DNA from: Deltaproteobacteria bacterium
GTDB taxonomy: Bacteria > Desulfobacterota > Binatia > Binatales > Binataceae
Length of the DNA stretch: 64,000 bases
Direction of reading: 5' to 3'
NCBI GenBank assembly: GCA_021780755.1
Contig: JAJXYF010000035.1
Span: forward strand, 186,001 to 250,000
The number at the start of each line of letters is the position of its first letter. Within the stretch, counting starts at the first letter, position 1. The position numbers and the translations under genes were made by a program. The notes below the pieces were generated by a model. The model searched no databases. It was given only the letters and a program-made list of their open reading frames with translations, and was not told the origin of the DNA. This document shows positions 42,448 through 52,000 of the stretch, one piece after another.

Positions 42448-43617
42448 TTAGTCGAAGGCACTCGCGCCAGTGATGTCGCGGCCGAGGATCAGCGTATGCA
42501 CGTCGTAGGTCCCCTCGTAGGTGTTGACGGTCTCGAGGTTCAGCATGTGGCGGATGACGGGGTACTCGTTGACGATGCCGTTGGCGCCGAGCATGTCGCG
42601 CGCCGTCCGCGCGATATCGAGGGCGGCCTGCACGTTGTTGCGCTTGGCGAACGAGACGTGTTCGGGGCGCATCGTGCCCGCATCCTTCATCTGGCCCAGG
42701 CGCAGGCAGACCAGTTGCCCCTTGGTAATTTCCGTCAACATGTTGACCAGCTTGTTCTGCACGAGTTGATAGCCGGCGAGCGGACGCGAGAACTGTTTGC
42801 GCGACTTCACGTAGTCGAGTGCGCAATGGTAACAACTGCGGGCGGCGCCCAGCGCCCCCCACGCGATCCCGTAGCGCGCCTGCGTCAGGCACGCGAGCGG
42901 CGCCTTCAATCCGCGCGCGGTCGGTAACTGCGCGCTGGCGTCGAGCTTGACGTCGTCGAAATGGAGTTCCGAGGTGATCGACGCGCGCATCGAGAACTTG
43001 CCGTGGATATCGCGGGTGGTGAAGCCCGGCGTGCCCTTGTTGACGATAAACCCGGTGATACCCTGGTCAACTTTCGCCCACACCACTGCCACATCGGCGA
43101 TCGAGCCGTTGGTGATCCAGCGTTTGGTGCCGTTGAGAATCCAGCCGCCGCCGTCTTTTTTCGCCCGCGTTTCCATCCCGCCGGGGTCGGAGCCGTGGTC
43201 GGGTTCGGTCAGCCCGAAACATCCGATGAGCTTGCCCTGCGCCATGCCGGGCAGGTAGCGATTTTTCTGCTCCTCGGAGCCCCAGGCGTAAATCGCGTAC
43301 ATCGAGAGCGCGCTCTGGACCGACGCGAAGGAGCGCAGGCCGGAGTCGGCCGCCTCCAGCTCCTGCATGATCAGGCCGTAGGCGACGTTGTTCATCCCGG
43401 CGCATCCGTAGCCATGCAGATTGGCGCCGAAGATGCCGAGTTCGGCCAGCTTCGGGACGAGGTCGAGCGGGAAGCTCTCGGCGGCGAAATGGCGCTCGAC
43501 GTTAGGCATCACCTCGCGCTGGACGAAGGTGCGCACCGCGTCGCGGGTCATCTTGTCCTCCGGAGTGAGCAATTCATCGAGGTTGTAAAAGTCGAGGTCC
43601 GCTAAGGTGCCGGCCAT
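42448..43617 (-). CDS. gcdH: Glutaryl-CoA dehydrogenase (acyl-CoA dehydrogenase family)
   Basis: 389 residues. FAD enzyme that oxidises and decarboxylates glutaryl-CoA to crotonyl-CoA in lysine, tryptophan and aromatic breakdown. CFGLTEPDHGSDPGGMETRA near 132 and GTKRWITNGSIADVAVVWAK near 160 are the FAD-binding blocks. GANGIVNEYPVIRHMLNLE (~347) and NTYEGTYDVHTLILGRDITG (~366) match GcdH; the Glu of TYEGT is the catalytic base. A LysR-type gene diverges 195 nt upstream and is the likely regulator. The last 20 nt of the gene are repeated 32 nt downstream. Confidence 0.92.
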   Translation of the reverse strand: MAGTLADLDFYNLDELLTPEDKMTRDAVRTFVQREVMPNVERHFAAESFPLDLVPKLAELGIFGANLHGYGCAGMNNVAYGLIMQELEAADSGLRSFASVQSALSMYAIYAWGSEEQKNRYLPGMAQGKLIGCFGLTEPDHGSDPGGMETRAKKDGGGWILNGTKRWITNGSIADVAVVWAKVDQGITGFIVNKGTPGFTTRDIHGKFSMRASITSELHFDDVKLDASAQLPTARGLKAPLACLTQARYGIAWGALGAARSCYHCALDYVKSRKQFSRPLAGYQLVQNKLVNMLTEITKGQLVCLRLGQMKDAGTMRPEHVSFAKRNNVQAALDIARTARDMLGANGIVNEYPVIRHMLNLETVNTYEGTYDVHTLILGRDITGASAFD

Positions 43618-43812
43618 TATTCAAACTCCTTCAAAATTCAAACATTGCTTGACTGATTTTCGATGCGACTCGCGACATAATCACCGAATAGTTTTGTTTT
43701 TCGCCTTTTGTCCGCGCCTGACTATCCAAAACACGCGCATGCAGGCAACCCTTCGGAGACCGGGTTGCGTCAGCCTTGGCCATCAAATACGCTTATACAA
43801 CAACGTAGTTCT

Positions 43813-44814
43813 ATGCACATCGAAACGCTAAAGGTCTTCTGCGACATTATCGAAAGCGGCAGTGTTTCTTATGCTGCCTCGCAAAACTTCGTGACTCAAT
43901 CGGCGGTCAGCCAGCAGGTCCGAAGCCTTGAAGACAAGTACGAATGCCGATTGTTAGAGCGGGCGCGGGCCGGTGTCAAACCGACTCCGGCGGGGCAGAT
44001 TCTGTATAATTCGAGCAAGGAGATCGTGCGGCGTTTCATCGAGTTGGAAAATCGCCTGCGCGAAATCGGCTCGGTGATCGCGGGATCGATCCGGGTCGGC
44101 ACCGTGTATAGCGTCGGACTGCACGAACTGCCGCCGTACCTGAGCGAATTCCTGCGCACCTATCCGCAAGTCAACGTCCATCTCGAGTATTTGCGCTCGA
44201 ACAAGATTTACGACGACCTGGTCGAGGGCAAGATCGATCTCGGCGTGGTCGCCTATCCGGCCAAGCGGGGCCAGATCGTGACGATCGCGTTTCGCCACGA
44301 CGAGCTGGTACTGGTGGTGCCGCCCGACGATCCGCTGGCGAAGCTGAATCGGGTGGGAGTGGCGCAACTCGCCGGGCAACGCTTCGTCGGCTACGAGCGG
44401 GACATCGCAACGCGCAAGGCCTCCGATCGGATCCTGCGCGAACACGGCGTCAAGCCGAACTATACGATGGAGTTCGACAATATCGAGACCATCAAGCGCG
44501 CGGTCGAAATCGGCCAGGGGATCGCGATCGTGCCGCGCTCGACGGTCGAACTCGAGACCGCGCGCAACTCGCTCAAGATGCTCGAATTCAGCGAGGGGCC
44601 GTTCACCCGTCCGCTCGCGATCATCTACAAGCGCGGGCGCGAACTGTCGCCCGCGGTGCGCAAATTTATCGACGTGCTGACGACCAGCAAGGTGAAGGTG
44701 CCGGGGGGCCATCCGGCGCGCAATCACGACAAGCCGGACAAGGCCGATAAATTCGACAAAGCTGACCGCGCAGAAGCGGTCGAGCGGGCCGAGAAGATCG
44801 AGAAATCCGCGTGA
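43813..44814 (+). CDS. LysR-type transcriptional regulator divergent from gcdH
   Basis: 333 residues from ATG 43813, where the winged helix starts (MHIETLKVFCDIIESGSVSY); the frame is open further upstream but lacks family sequence. HTH ASQNFVTQSAVSQQVRSLE, then an effector domain with IRVGTVYSVGLHELPPYL and the usual DLGVVAYP and AIVPRSTVE. A charged ~35-residue C-terminal tail rich in Asp/Lys/Glu (KPDKADKFDKADRAEAVE) is unusual. In LysR pairs the divergent gene is usually the target, so it probably controls gcdH. A 7-bp inverted repeat GCAACCC/GGGTTGC (43745-43751, 43762-43768) lies between them. Confidence 0.88.
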   Translation: MHIETLKVFCDIIESGSVSYAASQNFVTQSAVSQQVRSLEDKYECRLLERARAGVKPTPAGQILYNSSKEIVRRFIELENRLREIGSVIAGSIRVGTVYSVGLHELPPYLSEFLRTYPQVNVHLEYLRSNKIYDDLVEGKIDLGVVAYPAKRGQIVTIAFRHDELVLVVPPDDPLAKLNRVGVAQLAGQRFVGYERDIATRKASDRILREHGVKPNYTMEFDNIETIKRAVEIGQGIAIVPRSTVELETARNSLKMLEFSEGPFTRPLAIIYKRGRELSPAVRKFIDVLTTSKVKVPGGHPARNHDKPDKADKFDKADRAEAVERAEKIEKSA

Positions 44815-44856
44815 GCGATCGCGCGTCGCGCAGCCGCGGCGCGTAGGGGCAGTTGT

Positions 44857-45021
44857 TCAAGAACTAAAAACTTATAGTTTACTGAAACCTCACCCAGGTT
44901 TCACGGCATCCCATGCCGCCGGGGGCTACGCTCGCGTTGCTCGATAGTCGGCAAGGACGCGTGGGCTGCGCCCGGTGAAAAAAGGCGCGGGGTGCGCAAT
45001 CGAGGCGCGATGATAGCGGGC
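44857..45021 (-). repeat. Dispersed intergenic repeat, copy 3
   Basis: On the minus strand it runs GCTATCATCG, a TTTTTTC-containing module, then GAGCAACGCGAGCGTAGC and GGCGGCATGGGATGCCGTG, and TGAGGTTTCAGTAAACTATA. It is the inverted counterpart of copy 4 on the other side of the ArsC-like gene. Confidence 0.75.
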
Positions 45022-45025
45022 CGGC

Positions 45026-45340
45026 CTACTTGAGAATTTCGCGCAGCCGGTCGCGATCGAAACCAGCGACGATCGTGCGCCCGACGATCGTCAACGGCCG
45101 CTTGAGCAGGTTCGGCTCCTCGGCCATCAGCCGGAGCGCGTCTTCCGGCGTGAGCGTTTTGCCGCGCAGCCCCCTCGCCTTGAAGGCGGGGCTTTTCGGA
45201 TTGAGGTAATCGCGCGGGTCGGCGCCCGCAAACAGCTCTCGCAATTCGTCGAGCGTAAGCGCCTGCCTGGCGTAATCGCGCTCGTCGAGTTGCACCCCGA
45301 GTTCATCGCGCAGGAAACTCCTGGCGTTGCGGCAAGTGCT
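45026..45340 (-). pseudogene. ArsC/Spx-family protein with damaged N-terminus
   Basis: From a GTG at 45295 an 89-residue product is possible (DERDYARQALTLDELRELF, then EPNLLKRPLTIVGRTIVAGF), the C-terminal two thirds of the arsenate-reductase-related family with the conserved NLLKRP. The frame runs 15 codons further upstream as STCRNARSFLRDELG, the usual active-site helix, then meets a TGA. The expected start (strand plus first Cys of CxxC) is missing. A different frame just before it reads EINLK, so a small deletion is likely. Copy 4 of the repeat begins about 20 nt upstream. Without the first Cys, redox function is doubtful. Confidence 0.6.
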
Positions 45341-45365
45341 TCAGGTTGATTTCCAGAGGAAGCGT

Positions 45366-45580
45366 TTTTTCACTGTTTGACGCTCGCGTTGCTCGATCGT
45401 GCTATCATCGGTCGCATCCTATGTCCGCACCTGTCGCCTTTTTCCAGGGCGAAGCCCGCGCGTCCATGCCGACTTATCGAGCAACGCGAGCGTAGCCCAC
45501 CGGCGGCATGGAATGCCGTGAAAGCTTGTTAAGGTTTCAGTGTCCTGAGAGGAACTATAGTTCTGAGTTCCTCAACAACT
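45366..45580 (+). repeat. Dispersed intergenic repeat, copy 4 (fullest)
   Basis: It contains CACTGTTTGACGCTCGCG, GCTCGATCGTGCTATCATCG, CCAGGGCGAAGCCCGCG, GAGCAACGCGAGCGTAGC, GGCGGCATGGAATGCCGTG and GGAACTATAGTTCTGAGTTCC-type sequence. It is oriented opposite to copy 3, with the ArsC-like gene between them. Confidence 0.78.
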
Positions 45581-45599
45581 CTCCGCTCACTCCCTCGCG

Positions 45600-46235
45600 T
45601 CACTCGATACTGGTGCTCGGCAACGGCCCCGACATCCGCGACGCTCCATTGCTGCCGCCGATCGGGCCGGCGCCGCGGTCGATCGGATGGGTTCCGGCGG
45701 CCGACGCCGCTGAATTGCTGGTGCTGGTCGCGGTCGCTCCGTAGGTGGTGCTGCCGCCATAGTTAGACGACGTTTGCGGCGGTGCGGCCGACAGCGCTTG
45801 CGCCTGCGTGGCGGTGGTGGTCGGACCGCTGAAATGGATCGGATCCTGTCCCGCCACCATGTTCGGCGTCAGGACGTAATCGCCGCCGAGCGAACTGCGC
45901 CAGATGGTATTGGCGACCTCCGTATTGCCGCCCGTCAGCGCCCATCCGGCGCCACCGGCGACGCCGCCCAAAATCCCGTAAACCAGCTTCGCCGGTACAT
46001 AGAGGACGTTGCCGACGATCGTACCGGCGCCGACGCCGACGCCCTTCCAGTTGACGCCGGGATCGTTCTGCGGTTGCGGCACCTGGGCCTGCGGTGCGGC
46101 TGCCGTGCCCGGTAATTGCAGGGGCGAGACTACCGCCGGGCCGCTGCCATTGTTGTCTTGTGCGAGGGCACCCGCGGGAATCGCGAATGCCAGGGCGATC
46201 GCTGCCGCGATCATCGATTTGTTTTTCGTAACCAT
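45600..46235 (-). CDS. Secreted Gly/Ser/Thr-rich hypothetical protein
   Basis: 211 residues. The ATG at 46235 has GGAGGAAGG closely upstream. Sec signal peptide (MVTKNKSMIAAAIALAFAIP, cleavage near ALA-QD at about 26). A Pro/Gln-rich linker follows, then a conserved-looking hydrophobic core with NVLYVPAKLVYGILGGVAGG and VANTIWRSSLGGDYVLTP, and a low-complexity Ser/Thr/Gly/Ala tail. The glycine-zipper-like core suggests membrane or envelope association. No enzyme motif. It is 44 nt downstream of the CinA-like gene on the same strand. Confidence 0.72.
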   Translation of the reverse strand: MVTKNKSMIAAAIALAFAIPAGALAQDNNGSGPAVVSPLQLPGTAAAPQAQVPQPQNDPGVNWKGVGVGAGTIVGNVLYVPAKLVYGILGGVAGGAGWALTGGNTEVANTIWRSSLGGDYVLTPNMVAGQDPIHFSGPTTTATQAQALSAAPPQTSSNYGGSTTYGATATSTSNSAASAAGTHPIDRGAGPIGGSNGASRMSGPLPSTSIE

Positions 46236-46279
46236 CTTCCTTCCTCCTACCCCCCACTAAAACCGCTGATACTTGATAA

Positions 46280-47011
46280 CTACTCGGTCTTCACCACCAC
46301 CGCACCCGGAAGCAATCCGATCAGACAATCGAAGGCGCTTTTCAGATAGTCGCGGTCCTTCGATTCGAGCGTGAGTTTGACCCGGTACTCCGCATTGCCG
46401 ATCCGCGGATACGAACCCAGCAGCAGTTGCGGATACTGCTTGAGACAACTGTTGAGATGCTCAGCGATCAGCCCCTCGCCCGCGTTCAGGTAGATCGCAC
46501 GGATATAGTACGGGTCGGTCGCGAAACGTCCCGCCAGCGCCGCGAGCTTGGTTTCGAAGATTTGCGGAATCCCCGGCAGGATATAGACGTTCTCGAGCTG
46601 CACGGTCGGAAACCGCACGTCGCCCGCCGCGATCAGCACCGCCCCCTCAGGCACCTCGGCCATCTTCAGACCCGCCGCGTTGAGCCCGCCGGTAAAATGC
46701 TGCTCCACGATTCGCCGCAGCTCCGGATCGATCACCACCTTGCGCCCGAACGCGACCGCGACCGCCTCGATCGTGATGTCGTCGTGGGTCGGGCCGACGC
46801 CCCCCGAGGTCAGGACGAAGTCAAAGGTCTTCGCGCAATGCGCGACTTCGTCGGCAATCGAGGGGATTTCGTCGGGCACCACCGCGATTCGCTGCAACGC
46901 GACTCCCAGCTTGCGCAATTCGCGCGCGGCAAAGTAGGCATTGCTGTCCTGCACCTTACCGGACAGGATCTCATTGCCCACGACTACCATCGCGCAGGTT
47001 CGCTCGGCCAT
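46280..47011 (-). CDS. CinA-like molybdopterin-binding domain protein
   Basis: 243 residues of the MoaB/MogA-like fold seen at the N-terminus of CinA: MVVVGNEILSGKVQDSNAYF, then DFVLTSGGVGPTHDDITIEA (substrate-binding GGxGxTxDD) and VYILPGIPQIFETKL. CinA's C-terminal nicotinamide-nucleotide amidase domain is absent, so this is the stand-alone form. Its role is likely nucleotide or cofactor repair (ADP-ribose or FAD-type pyrophosphate hydrolysis in the COG1058 group), but this is not shown. Repeat copy 5 separates it from the divergent MOSC genes. Confidence 0.85.
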   Translation of the reverse strand: MAERTCAMVVVGNEILSGKVQDSNAYFAARELRKLGVALQRIAVVPDEIPSIADEVAHCAKTFDFVLTSGGVGPTHDDITIEAVAVAFGRKVVIDPELRRIVEQHFTGGLNAAGLKMAEVPEGAVLIAAGDVRFPTVQLENVYILPGIPQIFETKLAALAGRFATDPYYIRAIYLNAGEGLIAEHLNSCLKQYPQLLLGSYPRIGNAEYRVKLTLESKDRDYLKSAFDCLIGLLPGAVVVKTE

Positions 47012-47106
47012 CAGGTGCGTCTCCGGACTCCATCATTATGTCCGCAGGCGAAGCGCCACGGCAAGCCGGGTCGCCGCGCCTCACCAAGTGGTTCCGGAAC
47101 CCAACA

Positions 47107-47243
47107 CCCATAGTTTACTGAAACCTCACGAGGTTTCAGACCTCCCTTCTGTAAAGGATGCGGGCTTCGCCCTGTTAAAAGGGCGAGAGGTGCGCGATAT
47201 AGGTTACGATGATAGCGGGATCGAGTATCGCGAGCGTCAAACA
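47107..47243 (-). repeat. Dispersed intergenic repeat, copy 5
   Basis: Minus strand: TGTTTGACGCTCGCG, ACTCGATCCCGCTATCATCG, CAGGGCGAAGCCCGCATCC, then a perfect 10-bp stem CTGAAACCTC/GAGGTTTCAG (47118-47127, 47130-47139). It ends exactly at the TTG start of the first MOSC gene. Confidence 0.78.
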
Positions 47244-48068
47244 TTGAAAAGAATCGGAATCGTCGGGGGGATCTGGCGCTACCCGGTCAAATCGATGTGC
47301 GGGGAGCGGCTTTCCGCCGCCACGATGACGCCGCACGGCCTCGCCGGCGACCGTGAATGGGCGCTGCGCGAGACCGCCTACGGCGGCATCGTCAGCGCGC
47401 GGACGTGGCCCGCGATGCTGCAGTTGCGGGCCGCCTGGATTGACGACCCATTGAGCGACGCCGGCGGCGCCCGCGTGCGTATCGAATTTCCCGACGGCGC
47501 GACGATCTCGATCGACGCCGCCGCGCCTGAAGATCCCGCCGCGTCGCGCGCCCTGTCCGCATTCCTCGGGCGCGAGGTTCGCCTCGAACGCGTGCGCCGC
47601 GAGCCGATCACAGCCGCCGAGCGCGAGGCGATCCTGCGCGGCGACGCGCTACCGCCCGCCCGTGACTTTTTCGACGAGGACGTCATCCACCTGATCGCGA
47701 CCGGCACGCTCGCGCATTTGCGTGCGCTCGCCGGCGGCATCTCCGACTTCGACCCGCGCCGCTTTCGCGCCAACATCATTATCGACACCGGCGCCGAGAC
47801 CGGCGGCTTCATCGAGGACGGATGGCTCGACGGCATCCTTGAAACCGGCGAAGGCGAGGCGACCGCGCGCATCGTTGGGATGCGCCCGGCGCTGCGATGT
47901 GCGATAACGACCCATCCGCAGGGCGAACTGCCGCACGACCCCGCCATCCTGCGCACCGCATGGCAGTTCCACCAGGCCTACGCGGGCATCTTCGCGGCGG
48001 TTGGGGCCGAGGGAGTTATCCGTATGGGCGACCCGGTTTACCTTGAACGAAATGGGAACAGGAGCTGA
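47244..48068 (+). CDS. MOSC-domain protein, first of a tandem pair
   Basis: 274 residues from a TTG at 47244 (LKRIGIVGGIWRYPVKSM); weak ribosome-binding site, but the N-terminal MOSC beta-barrel starts here. WRYPVKSMCGERL and GLAGDREWALRE form the barrel, and DFDPRRFRANIIIDTG, then RPALRCAITTHPQ, the MOSC part. The near-invariant Cys is in LRCA. MOSC proteins carry sulfur or bind molybdenum cofactor. The second paralogue follows 5 nt later. Confidence 0.82.
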   Translation: MKRIGIVGGIWRYPVKSMCGERLSAATMTPHGLAGDREWALRETAYGGIVSARTWPAMLQLRAAWIDDPLSDAGGARVRIEFPDGATISIDAAAPEDPAASRALSAFLGREVRLERVRREPITAAEREAILRGDALPPARDFFDEDVIHLIATGTLAHLRALAGGISDFDPRRFRANIIIDTGAETGGFIEDGWLDGILETGEGEATARIVGMRPALRCAITTHPQGELPHDPAILRTAWQFHQAYAGIFAAVGAEGVIRMGDPVYLERNGNRS

Positions 48069-48073
48069 CTCAA

Positions 48074-48919
48074 GTGCAACGGCGTCAAATCGGCATCGTC
48101 AAGGAACTCTGGCGCTATCCGGTCAAGTCGATGCTCGGCGAGCGCCTCGACCGCTTCGAAATCGGCGAGCGCGGCGTGATCGGCGACCGCGCCTGGGCAC
48201 TGCGCGAATGTGCCAACGGCAGGATCGTCAGCGCCAAGAAATTCGCGCGGATGCTCGATTGCCGCGCGACCTACGAAGCCGCGCCGATCGACAATGAAGC
48301 CGCGCCGATCAAAATCACCACGCCCGACGGCCAAGTGTTGCACGCCAGCGATATCGACGCCGCCGCGCAACTCTCCGCGGCGCTCGGCCGCGAAGTCGCG
48401 ATCGAACGCGCCGAGCCCAGCCAGTACACCCGCGCCGGCATCGACCCCGGCACCATTTTCGGTGACGTGCCGATCGAACACGTGATGCCGCAGCTTACGC
48501 GCGCCACCATGCCCGACAGCTTCTCGCTGGTGAACGGCACCTTTTTCGATTCCGCCACCATCCACGTGCTGGCGACCGGCACGCTTGCCCACATGCGATC
48601 GCTGGTCGGCGAGGGCGCGCAAATCGACGCCCGGCGCTTTCGTCCGAATATCGTGGTTGACACCGGCACGCCGATCGGCGGCTTTGTCGAGGACGACTGG
48701 ATCGAACGGACGCTCGAAGTCGGCGAGCGCGTCACCATCGTCGCGATCAAGCCGGCCCTGCGCTGCGTGATGACCACGCATCGGCAGGAAGACCTAGCGC
48801 GCGACCTGCGCATCATCCGTGCTGCCGCGCAATTTCATAAGGCCACCGTTGGCGTGTTCGCGTCGATCGGAGCGCCCGGCGCCGTGCGCGTCGGCGACCC
48901 GGTGTTTCTCTCCGCCTGA
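48074..48919 (+). CDS. MOSC-domain protein, second of a tandem pair
   Basis: 281 residues from GTG 48074, with CAGGAG about 12 nt upstream. Same order as its neighbour: LWRYPVKSMLGERLDRF, VIGDRAWALRE, DARRFRPNIVVDTG and KPALRCVMTTHRQ with the conserved Cys. The two proteins align end to end, so this is a tandem duplication that has diverged considerably. Possible roles include reduction of N-hydroxylated bases or sulfur delivery. Functional split between the two is unknown. Confidence 0.83.
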   Translation: MQRRQIGIVKELWRYPVKSMLGERLDRFEIGERGVIGDRAWALRECANGRIVSAKKFARMLDCRATYEAAPIDNEAAPIKITTPDGQVLHASDIDAAAQLSAALGREVAIERAEPSQYTRAGIDPGTIFGDVPIEHVMPQLTRATMPDSFSLVNGTFFDSATIHVLATGTLAHMRSLVGEGAQIDARRFRPNIVVDTGTPIGGFVEDDWIERTLEVGERVTIVAIKPALRCVMTTHRQEDLARDLRIIRAAAQFHKATVGVFASIGAPGAVRVGDPVFLSA

Positions 48920-49065
48920 CGACGACTCGTCAGAGCGTGGGGCGTCAGGCGACGACTCGTGACTCGCGCTGTCCACAACAATCCTGTGGATTGAGCGCGC
49001 GACCCCCCTTGCGGCGACCGTGTGTCGCGACAGAGCATTAAGGATAACGAAGCCGCTGCCTCGCG

Positions 49066-52000
49066 ATGCCACCAAACGACACCATCACGATTTGCCGCGC
49101 TGCCCAGGCGACCGATCGGATTCGCGCCGCGCGCGACTTCCTCGCCGCCGTCCCGCGCGACTCCGAGGCGTTGGTCATCGCGAATAATCCTGCGGCGGCC
49201 GACGACCTCGTGCGCGGCCTGACGCTCGAACGGGGCGCCACCCTCGGCATTCATCGGCTCACTCTCGACCAGCTCATCTTCACGCTCGCGACCGCGCGGA
49301 TGGGCGAGTTGGGCGTGCTTCCCGCGACCAATTCCAGCACCGTCGCAATCGCCGCACGCGCCGTCTTCAGCCTGCGCGCCCGCGGCGAAAAATCTTACTT
49401 CGATAGCGTCATCGCCTATCCCGGCTTTGCCGAAGCGCTCGCCGCCACGCGCCGCGAGTTGAGCCTCAACCGCCTCGGGCCGCCCGAACTGGATCGACTC
49501 GACGGCGCCGGTGCATCGCTCGCCGCCATCCTGCGCCAATTCGATCGCGAACTCGCCGACGCCAACCTGATCGATCGCGCGAGCCTGATCGATCATGCGG
49601 TCGCCGCCGTCCGCGCGCCCTCGGCGCCGCACCTTGCCGCAATCCCGACGCTGCTCCTCGACGTGCCGCTCGAAAATCTTTGCGAGCGCGATTTGGTCGC
49701 CGCACTCACGGCGCGCGCCCCGCGCTTCCTCGCCACCGTCGCGGCCGGCGACGAGCGTTCACTTGGCCTGCTCGCGCAGGCGCTCGACGTTGACGCCGCC
49801 GCGTTCGACGCCGCGCCGGCCGCCGCGCCCGACGCGTCGTCGCTCACCCGCTTGCACGAATTTCTCTTCGCCGACGTGGCCCCGCCCGAACATCCGCTTG
49901 ACGATACCGTCACGGTGTTTTCGGCGGCGGGCGAGATGCAGGAATGCGTCGAGATCGCGCGCCGTATCCAGGCCGAGGCTGCCGCCGGCATAGCGTTCGA
50001 TCGTATCGCGATCGTGCTGCACGGGCCGTCGCGTTACGCGTCATACCTGGAGGAAGCGCTCGATCGCGCCGGCGTGCCGGCATATTTCGCGCGCGGCGCG
50101 GCGCGGCCCGAGCCGGGCGGACGCGCCTTGCTGGCGCTGCTCGCGTGCGCTGCCGAGAATCTTTCGGCGCGCCGCTTCGCCGAATATCTCTCGCTCGCGC
50201 AGATGCCCGACGCTGCCGCGCCGGGCATTTCCGCGAGCGATTTCATCGCGCCCACTGGCGAGTTCGCCGGCGGCTTCCGCGACGACGCGCAGACCACCGC
50301 CGCGGCGCACCCCCTCGACGATCGCGATTCGCACCTCGACGACGCCGTCGATCACGCCGCCCGCGCACCCTGGCGATGGGAAAAATTGCTCGTCGAGGCC
50401 GCCGTGATCGGCAGCCGCGACCGCTGGGACCGCCGCCTCGCCGGCCTCGAAGCCGAGCTATGCCTGCGCCGCGACGCGCTCGATCGCGACGACGACGCGC
50501 AGGCCGCCGCCCTCGATCGCCAACTCGCCGACCTTGGCCACCTACGGGGTCTCGCGCTCCCAATTATTGACGCACTCGCCGCGCTCCCCGCCGATGCGAC
50601 CTGGGCCGAATGGCTGGCGCATCTGCGTGCGCTCGCGACGCTGGCGATCCGCGACCGCGACGAAATCATGGGCGAGCTTGCCGATCTCGATCTGCTCGGC
50701 CCGATCGGCCCGGTCACGCTCGACGAAGTTCGCCTCGCGCTCGCCGATCGGCTCGGCCGGCTCGCCGCGCCTCCACCGCGGCGGCGCTATGGCGCGGTTT
50801 ACGTCGCCTCCGCCGACGACATCCGCGGCATGGATTTCGACGTCACGATGGTCCCCGGCCTGGTCGAGCGCGTCTTCCCGAGAAAGCTCGTCGAGGATCC
50901 GATACTGCCCGACGCCGTGCGCCGCCGCCTCTCCCCGACGCTCCCGTTGCAGGCCGAACGGGTGACGGGCGAACGCCTCGCCCTGCGCCTCGCGATCGGC
51001 GCCGCCGCGCGCCGCACCGTCCTTTCGTATCCGCGCGTCGATCTCGATCAAGGCCGCCCGCGCGTGCCGTCGTTCTATGCGCTCGAGATCTTCCGCGCCG
51101 CCGAGGGCCGCCTGCCCGGCTTCGACGAACTCGCACGCCGCGCCGCCGGCGATCGTCCGGCACGCCTCGGATGGCCCGCGCCGGAACGCCCCGAAGAGGC
51201 GATCGACGACGCCGAATTCGATCTCGCCGTGCTCGATAAACTGATCGACGCCGATCCCGCGACGACCGTCGGCGCGGCGCATTACCTGCTCTCCGCCAAC
51301 CCCCATCTGGGCCGGGCGCTGCGCGCGCGCGCCCGGCGCTGGCTGCGCCGATGGACCTCCAACGACGGCCTCGTCGATCCCGATCCGGATGAACGCGCCG
51401 CCCTCGCCCGCCATCAACTGGATGCGCGATCCTATTCGCCGACGGCTCTGCAAAATTTCGCGGCGTGTCCCTACCGCTTCTTCCTGCAGGCGATTCACCG
51501 GCTGTCACCGCGGGAGGAGATCGAGCACATCGAAGTGATCGACCCGCTCACCCGCGGCGCGCTGTTCCACGAAGTCCAGTTCGAGATTCTGACGGCGCTG
51601 CGCGAATCCGGGCGCCTGCCGGTCACGCCAGAGACGCTCGACGCCGCCCACGCGACGCTCGATACGACGCTCGCAGAGGTCGCCGGGCGCTATCACGACG
51701 AACTCGCCCCCGCGATCGAGCGCGTGTGGCTCGACGGCATCGATTCGATTCGCGCCGACTTGCGCGAATGGCTCCGGCGCACTGCCGCCGATTCCACCCG
51801 GTGGCGTCCGGAGCGCTTCGAACTCGGTTTCGGCCTGGTCGATCGCTCGCAGGCCGATCCGGCGAGTGTGACCGAACCAATTGAACTTGAGATCGGCCTC
51901 AAGCTGCGCGGCTCGATCGATCTGGTCGAGCGCGGCGCCGATAATTCGCTGCGCGTGACCGATCACAAGACCGGACGCGTCCGCGCCAATCGCGACGTGG

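Noticed and set aside
48970-48988. TCCACA/TGTGGA inverted repeat resembling DnaA boxes upstream of addB
   Set aside because: Only one pair, poor fit to TTATNCACA, no AT-rich unwinding region or dnaA/dnaN neighbours, so no replication origin is claimed.
50542-51498. 318-codon minus-strand frame within addB
   Set aside because: Shadow of addB; Arg/Gly-rich composition typical of antisense frames in GC-rich DNA.
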